A stretch of DNA of 32,424 nt. Origin: a virus. Location: the IMG/VR virus record IMGVR_UViG_3300021475_000040, positions 1-32,424 of that record; one strand, written 5' to 3'. Shown here in pieces: positions 30,016 through 32,424 of this stretch. Numbering within the stretch: position 1 is the stretch's first letter; each line of letters starts with the position of its first letter. The position numbers and the translations under genes are program-made. The notes beneath the pieces are model-generated. The model saw only the letters and a list, made by a program, of their open reading frames with translations, had not been told where the DNA came from and did not search any database.

Positions 30016-30044
30016 ACATTAGTGTCGTAACTGTTACAGGTCAA
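30016..30044 (-). promoter_or_regulatory. Early-operon promoter (minus strand)
   Basis: Read on the minus strand: TTGACC (30044-30039), a 17-base spacer, then TAATGT (30021-30016). The -35 matches consensus in five of six positions and the -10 box is good. Transcription would begin near 30009 and reach the ribbon-helix-helix gene about 60 bases later. It is divergent from the repressor gene. Confidence 0.65.
30027..30037. promoter_or_regulatory. Operator-like palindrome inside the early promoter
   Basis: GTAACTGTTAC is a perfect odd palindrome (5-bp arms, one central base) placed between the -35 and -10 boxes of the early promoter. A protein bound here would block RNA polymerase. The XRE repressor or the ribbon-helix-helix protein is the natural candidate. 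Confidence 0.5.
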
Positions 30045-30131
30045 CATTCTTCCGGGGACTAACCACGCTGTGCAGGAACGGTCAAATCCCCATGCAACCG
30101 CCGGTACCGCCCGGTGACCCTGTGCGCCTAC

Positions 30132-30148
30132 ACTGTCACAATCACAGT
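30132..30148. promoter_or_regulatory. Second operator-like inverted repeat at the repressor start
   Basis: ACTGT and ACAGT face each other across 7 bases (CACAATC), ending two bases before the repressor ATG. It shares the ACTGT half with the palindrome in the early promoter. TACACT at 30129-30134 could be the repressor -10 box, which would make the transcript nearly leaderless and autoregulated. Low certainty. Confidence 0.35.
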
Positions 30149-30150
30149 TG

Positions 30151-30729
30151 ATGCCCCCAACACGCGGTCGTAGGCTGGCGGCCTCGCCAGCGCCCTCCAC
30201 GTTGAACGGACACCAGGCCCGCGCTGAAGCCGCTGGCCCCAGCGGCACAGGGAAGCCGCCCGTGGACGAAGAAGCCGAAGTTATCCCCGACGCGGAACTC
30301 GAGCGTTTCGCCCTGACGCTCAAGCGGTTGCGACTGCTTGCCGGTCTCACGCGCCCGGCCGCGGCCATCGAAGTGGGCTGCACGCCGCGCCAGATCGAGC
30401 ACTGGGAGAAGGCAGGTGCCAGCCCGCAGATACGCTTCATCATCCGACTGGCGCGCCTGTTCAAGGTCAGCACAGACGAGCTGCTCGGGTACGAAGCCAA
30501 CGCCGAGGTTGTCGACGACGCCACGCGTGATGCTATCACAGCTTTAGAACGCATGTTCGAAACAATGGGCCTGCCGCGCAGCGTCACGATCAACGTGCAG
30601 CCGCGCGGCATTGGTCAGCAGTTCAATCAGTACTTGCCGGGCAGTTTCCGACGTGCGACGCCCACGAGACGTGTCAGCGATGTCGATGTCACTGTCGGGC
30701 CAGAGGGCCCAGCGGACGTCAAGTCGTGA
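30151..30729 (+). CDS. XRE-family helix-turn-helix repressor (CI-like), 192 aa
   Basis: On the plus strand, divergent from the early operon. ATG at 30151. A GTG at codon 38 with GGGAAG upstream is an alternative start that would drop a disordered N-terminus. The XRE helix-turn-helix lies at about 51-113: FALTLKRLRLLAGLTRPAAA, then IEVGCTPRQIEHWEKAGASP and FIIRLARLFKVSTDELLGY. The C-terminal 80 residues show no serine-protease (LexA-like) domain, so RecA-driven self-cleavage is not expected. Likely keeps the early operon off in lysogens by binding the operator in the promoter. Another phage regulator role is possible. Confidence 0.75.
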   Translation: MPPTRGRRLAASPAPSTLNGHQARAEAAGPSGTGKPPVDEEAEVIPDAELERFALTLKRLRLLAGLTRPAAAIEVGCTPRQIEHWEKAGASPQIRFIIRLARLFKVSTDELLGYEANAEVVDDATRDAITALERMFETMGLPRSVTINVQPRGIGQQFNQYLPGSFRRATPTRRVSDVDVTVGPEGPADVKS

Positions 30730-30736
30730 GCCCTTT

Positions 30737-30772
30737 TTGGACACCATCTTGGACACCATCTTGGACACCATT
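30737..30772. repeat. Three tandem 12-bp repeats, left of attP (candidate integrase arm sites)
   Basis: Three contiguous copies of TTGGACACCATC (30737-30748, 30749-30760, 30761-30772; the last ends in T). An inverted GTGTCC follows at 30776-30781. The same 12-mer recurs on the other side of the attP core. Direct repeats on both flanks of the crossover site are how arm-type sites for the N-terminal domain of tyrosine integrases are arranged. Confidence 0.6.
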
Positions 30773-30876
30773 AATGTGTCCGGTTACACCCGTGTGTGCC
30801 TCTCGGTACCCAATGAGCGTGGAGTCTCAATCTCGTGGACCCGCTGGTGACCACCTGAAACCGGGGATTTCCGGAA

Positions 30877-30918
30877 CTGAAAATCGTGGTGTCGAGAGTT
30901 CGACTCTCTCCCTCGGCA
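30877..30918 (+). other. attP: attP core: 3' half of tRNA-Phe(GAA)
   Basis: These 42 bases have the exact layout of a class I tRNA from position 32 to 73: anticodon loop CTGAAAA (anticodon GAA), stem TCGTG, variable loop GTGTC, T-arm GAGAG-TTCGACT-CTCTC, acceptor strand CCTCGGC and discriminator A. The preceding bases (CGGAA) do not pair with the anticodon stem and no GCCGAGG 5' acceptor is present, so the tRNA is not complete. Phages integrating into tRNA genes carry just such a copy, starting at the anticodon loop. The integrase stop is 30 bases away. Confidence 0.8.
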
Positions 30919-30947
30919 CTAGCACTTTTGAGATGAAAATCTCCCTC

Positions 30948-32162
30948 TCAGACGAGGGTACCGACCCTGCGGTGCCTCGCCTGGACACCATCTTGGACAC
31001 CATTAACCGAGAGGATGGTGTCCAGGCGGTCCGCAGCCTGGCGCCGTGACGCGGCGTACTGGTGGCCATAAATGTCCGCCGTGATCGCCAGGGTTGAGTG
31101 TCCGAGGATCTTTGAGACCTCCCACAGCTCGACGCCTTGCGCGAGCAGGAGCGATGCAGCACTGTGTCGCAAGTCATGTAGGCGTACGTCCTGGAACCCA
31201 GCGCGCCGGCGTATCGCGTCCCAGATGCGATACAGCGTCGTGGTCTCGATGCCTCCCCCAAACGCGTTGCAGAACACCAGATCCCGGTGCAACCACAGAT
31301 TCGCGGCGCGCCGCCGTTCCTCGATCTGGCGCTCACGGTGCGCTTCCAGACAGCGGGCGATGACTTCCGGAACCGCCACAGTTCGCGCTGAGCCGTCGGT
31401 CTTGACGTTGGCGAGTGCGAGCTGGCGGTTGCCCTGGTCGTCCTTCAATTCGGCCAGCTGGTGAACGACGCATAACTGACGCTCTGCGAGGTTGACATCA
31501 GACCAGCGCAGCCCGAGCAGCTCGCCTCGCCGTAGCCCCACGAGGGCCAGGTTGATCAGTGCCTCGAGCCGCTCGCCGCGGGCGACCTCAAGCAGGTGTC
31601 GGGCCTCGGCCTCATCGAGGACGCGGATGTGGAACCGGCTGGATTGCTGGCCGCGCTTGCGGCCCTTACGCTTGGCCGCCTGCGCTGGATTGCGAGCGAT
31701 CAGTTCGAGCTCGAGTGCGTCCGCTAGCGCAACACGCAACGTGGCGTGAATGTAGCCCACGGTGCGCTCGGCGAGGCCATTGGCGCGTAAGGAGCGAAGC
31801 AGCTGCTGGACGTCGCGCGGCTGCACCTGGCCGAGACGGATGCGGCTGATGGGATTCGGGATGATGTGGTTTTCAATATTGACGGCATACCCGCGCAGCG
31901 TGGCCGGGCGACGCTCTTTGTCGGTATGCGCATCGGCGATCCATTGGCGCAGGTACTGAGCGAGGGTGACCCTGTCGCTGGGGATGGTCAAGCCGCGGTC
32001 ACGATCGACGCTGAGGCCACGCATGGCCTCGCGTACCTCCTGGGCGGTTTCGCCGCGTACGAGCTTGCGCTTGCCGCCACCGATTCGCAGTGACGCCACC
32101 CACTTTCCGCGGGTCGGGTCGAATCGTGGCTCCGAGCCCTCACCATTGGCACGCCTATTCAT
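30948..32162 (-). CDS. int: Tyrosine recombinase integrase, 404 aa
   Basis: ATG at 32162 gives MNRRANGEGSEPRFD, the usual beginning of phage integrases (N-x-EGS) and just past the upstream stop. In-frame ATGs at 32207 and 32222 would lie inside the upstream gene. Arm-binding domain at 1-50, SAM-like core-binding domain at about 65-160, catalytic domain after 180 with R211 (LRRGELLGLRW), K254 (VKTDG), H329-x-x-R332 (LHDLRHS), H355 (LGHST) and nucleophile Y365 (DIYGH). All key residues are present. It should recombine attP with the host tRNA-Phe gene. Its last codons contain further copies of the 12-bp repeat. Confidence 0.92.
   Translation of the reverse strand: MNRRANGEGSEPRFDPTRGKWVASLRIGGGKRKLVRGETAQEVREAMRGLSVDRDRGLTIPSDRVTLAQYLRQWIADAHTDKERRPATLRGYAVNIENHIIPNPISRIRLGQVQPRDVQQLLRSLRANGLAERTVGYIHATLRVALADALELELIARNPAQAAKRKGRKRGQQSSRFHIRVLDEAEARHLLEVARGERLEALINLALVGLRRGELLGLRWSDVNLAERQLCVVHQLAELKDDQGNRQLALANVKTDGSARTVAVPEVIARCLEAHRERQIEERRRAANLWLHRDLVFCNAFGGGIETTTLYRIWDAIRRRAGFQDVRLHDLRHSAASLLLAQGVELWEVSKILGHSTLAITADIYGHQYAASRRQAADRLDTILSVNGVQDGVQARHRRVGTLV
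30981..31025. repeat. 12-bp repeats right of attP, inside the integrase 3' end
   Basis: CTGGACACCATC (30981-30992) and TTGGACACCATT (30993-31004) are direct copies of the left-side unit. GATGGTGTCCAG (31014-31025) is an exact inverted copy. They encode part of the integrase C-terminus (RLDTILSVNGVQDGVQ). Together with the left set they bracket the attP core, as expected for arm sites. Confidence 0.55.
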
Positions 32163-32169
32163 TTGGGGC

Positions 32170-32379
32170 TCACTCGCTTTCTGACTCGCGTTCGCGTTCG
32201 GTGACATAGCGACGAAGCGCATAGATCACGAGTGAGGAGAAGGTGCGGTCCTCGTCCTGGGCCACACCCAGCGCGCGTTTGCGCAGGCTGGCGGGAAACC
32301 GAATCGTCACCGCGACGGTGTCTTCGGGTTGCTCGTCTGCGTCGGCTCGGCGCTTAGGCATACCTGTCGGTGCTGTCAT
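32170..32379 (-). CDS. Ribbon-helix-helix protein upstream of integrase, 69 aa
   Basis: Residues about 20-60 fit the ribbon-helix-helix fold: TVAVTIRFPASLRKRALGVA, then EDRTFSSLVIYALRRYV, between a basic acid-rich N-terminus and an acidic E/S tail. It is a probable transcription regulator or integrase cofactor. Its stop is seven bases before the integrase ATG, so they form one unit. There is no ribosome site before the ATG, consistent with a leaderless transcript from the adjacent promoter. Confidence 0.7.
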   Translation of the reverse strand: MTAPTGMPKRRADADEQPEDTVAVTIRFPASLRKRALGVAQDEDRTFSSLVIYALRRYVTERERESESE

Positions 32380-32387
32380 GGTAGACG

Positions 32388-32417
32388 ATTGTATGCGCTT
32401 CGCCGCGATGCTGCCAC
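32388..32417 (-). promoter_or_regulatory. Possible promoter of the regulator-integrase unit
   Basis: On the minus strand: GTGGCA (32417-32412), 18 bases, then TACAAT (32393-32388), nine bases before the ATG. The -10 box is near consensus and the -35 box matches in four of six positions. A start this close to the ATG would give a leaderless mRNA. Confidence 0.35.
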
Positions 32418-32424
32418 CTATTAG

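Noticed and set aside
30737-30772. CRISPR array
   Set aside because: The 12-bp units are contiguous without spacers and recur beside attP, so arm sites fit better.
30877-30918. tRNA-Leu 3' end
   Set aside because: First suspected from the CCTCGGCA end, but there is no long variable arm and the loop CTGAAAA with variable GTGTC fits tRNA-Phe exactly.
30832-30921. Complete tRNA gene
   Set aside because: Only the 3' half fits; no GCCGAGG 5' acceptor strand, D-arm or 5' anticodon stem is present upstream.
1-32424. Circular closure across the window ends
   Set aside because: No terminal repeat is visible, and reading the tail-fibre frame across the ends meets a stop after about 22 codons.

Overview
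The window reads as most of the genome of a temperate, tailed double-stranded DNA phage with high G+C. It was probably captured in its free or excised form rather than as an integrated prophage. Nearly every gene lies on the minus strand, packed head to tail with TGATG, ATGA or GTGA stop/start overlaps, including many microgenes of 22 to 60 codons. The host cannot be named. The base composition and an Rv2179c-like exonuclease would fit a high-GC bacterium such as Actinomycetota or Chloroflexota, but that is inference. The attachment core is the 3' half of a tRNA-Phe(GAA) gene.

Reading the minus strand from right to left: 32.4-30.9 kb holds a ribbon-helix-helix regulator and a tyrosine integrase. 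30.9-30.73 kb holds attP, with a 42-nt tRNA-Phe core flanked by 12-bp direct repeats that look like integrase arm sites. 30.73-30.15 kb holds a plus-strand XRE repressor, divergent from a good minus-strand promoter carrying an operator-like palindrome. From 29.95 to 21.9 kb runs the early region. It holds small DNA-binding proteins, a run of tiny membrane proteins, a VRR-NUC nuclease, zinc-ribbon proteins, a lytic transglycosylase-like protein, an Rv2179c-like 3'-5' exonuclease, an Acb2/Tad1-like anti-CBASS protein, a Bet/RecT-type annealing protein, and a replication-initiator-like protein whose own gene carries a repeat cluster.

From 21.9 to 1 kb is the late region: terminase small and large subunits, then a plus-strand pair of membrane-protein genes set against the operon. 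Next come portal, microgenes, a 1654-residue multidomain injected protein (muramidase, C39-like peptidase and ADP-ribosyltransferase-like domains), two further large Q/A-rich candidate ejection proteins, a DUF6496-type microprotein, scaffold and P22-like coat protein. Tail and adsorption proteins follow, ending in a tail fibre cut by the left edge. I see no tape measure, sheath or tail-tube gene, so the virion is probably podovirus-like.

Together the genes give a lysogeny switch, site-specific integration into tRNA-Phe, recombination-assisted replication, headful-type packaging, and a podovirus-like particle that probably injects a very large enzyme-bearing protein. The points most worth following up are the polyvalent megaprotein, the Acb2-like gene, the complete attP with arm sites, the candidate origin inside the initiator gene, and the divergent membrane-protein cassette with a 22-bp perfect palindrome.
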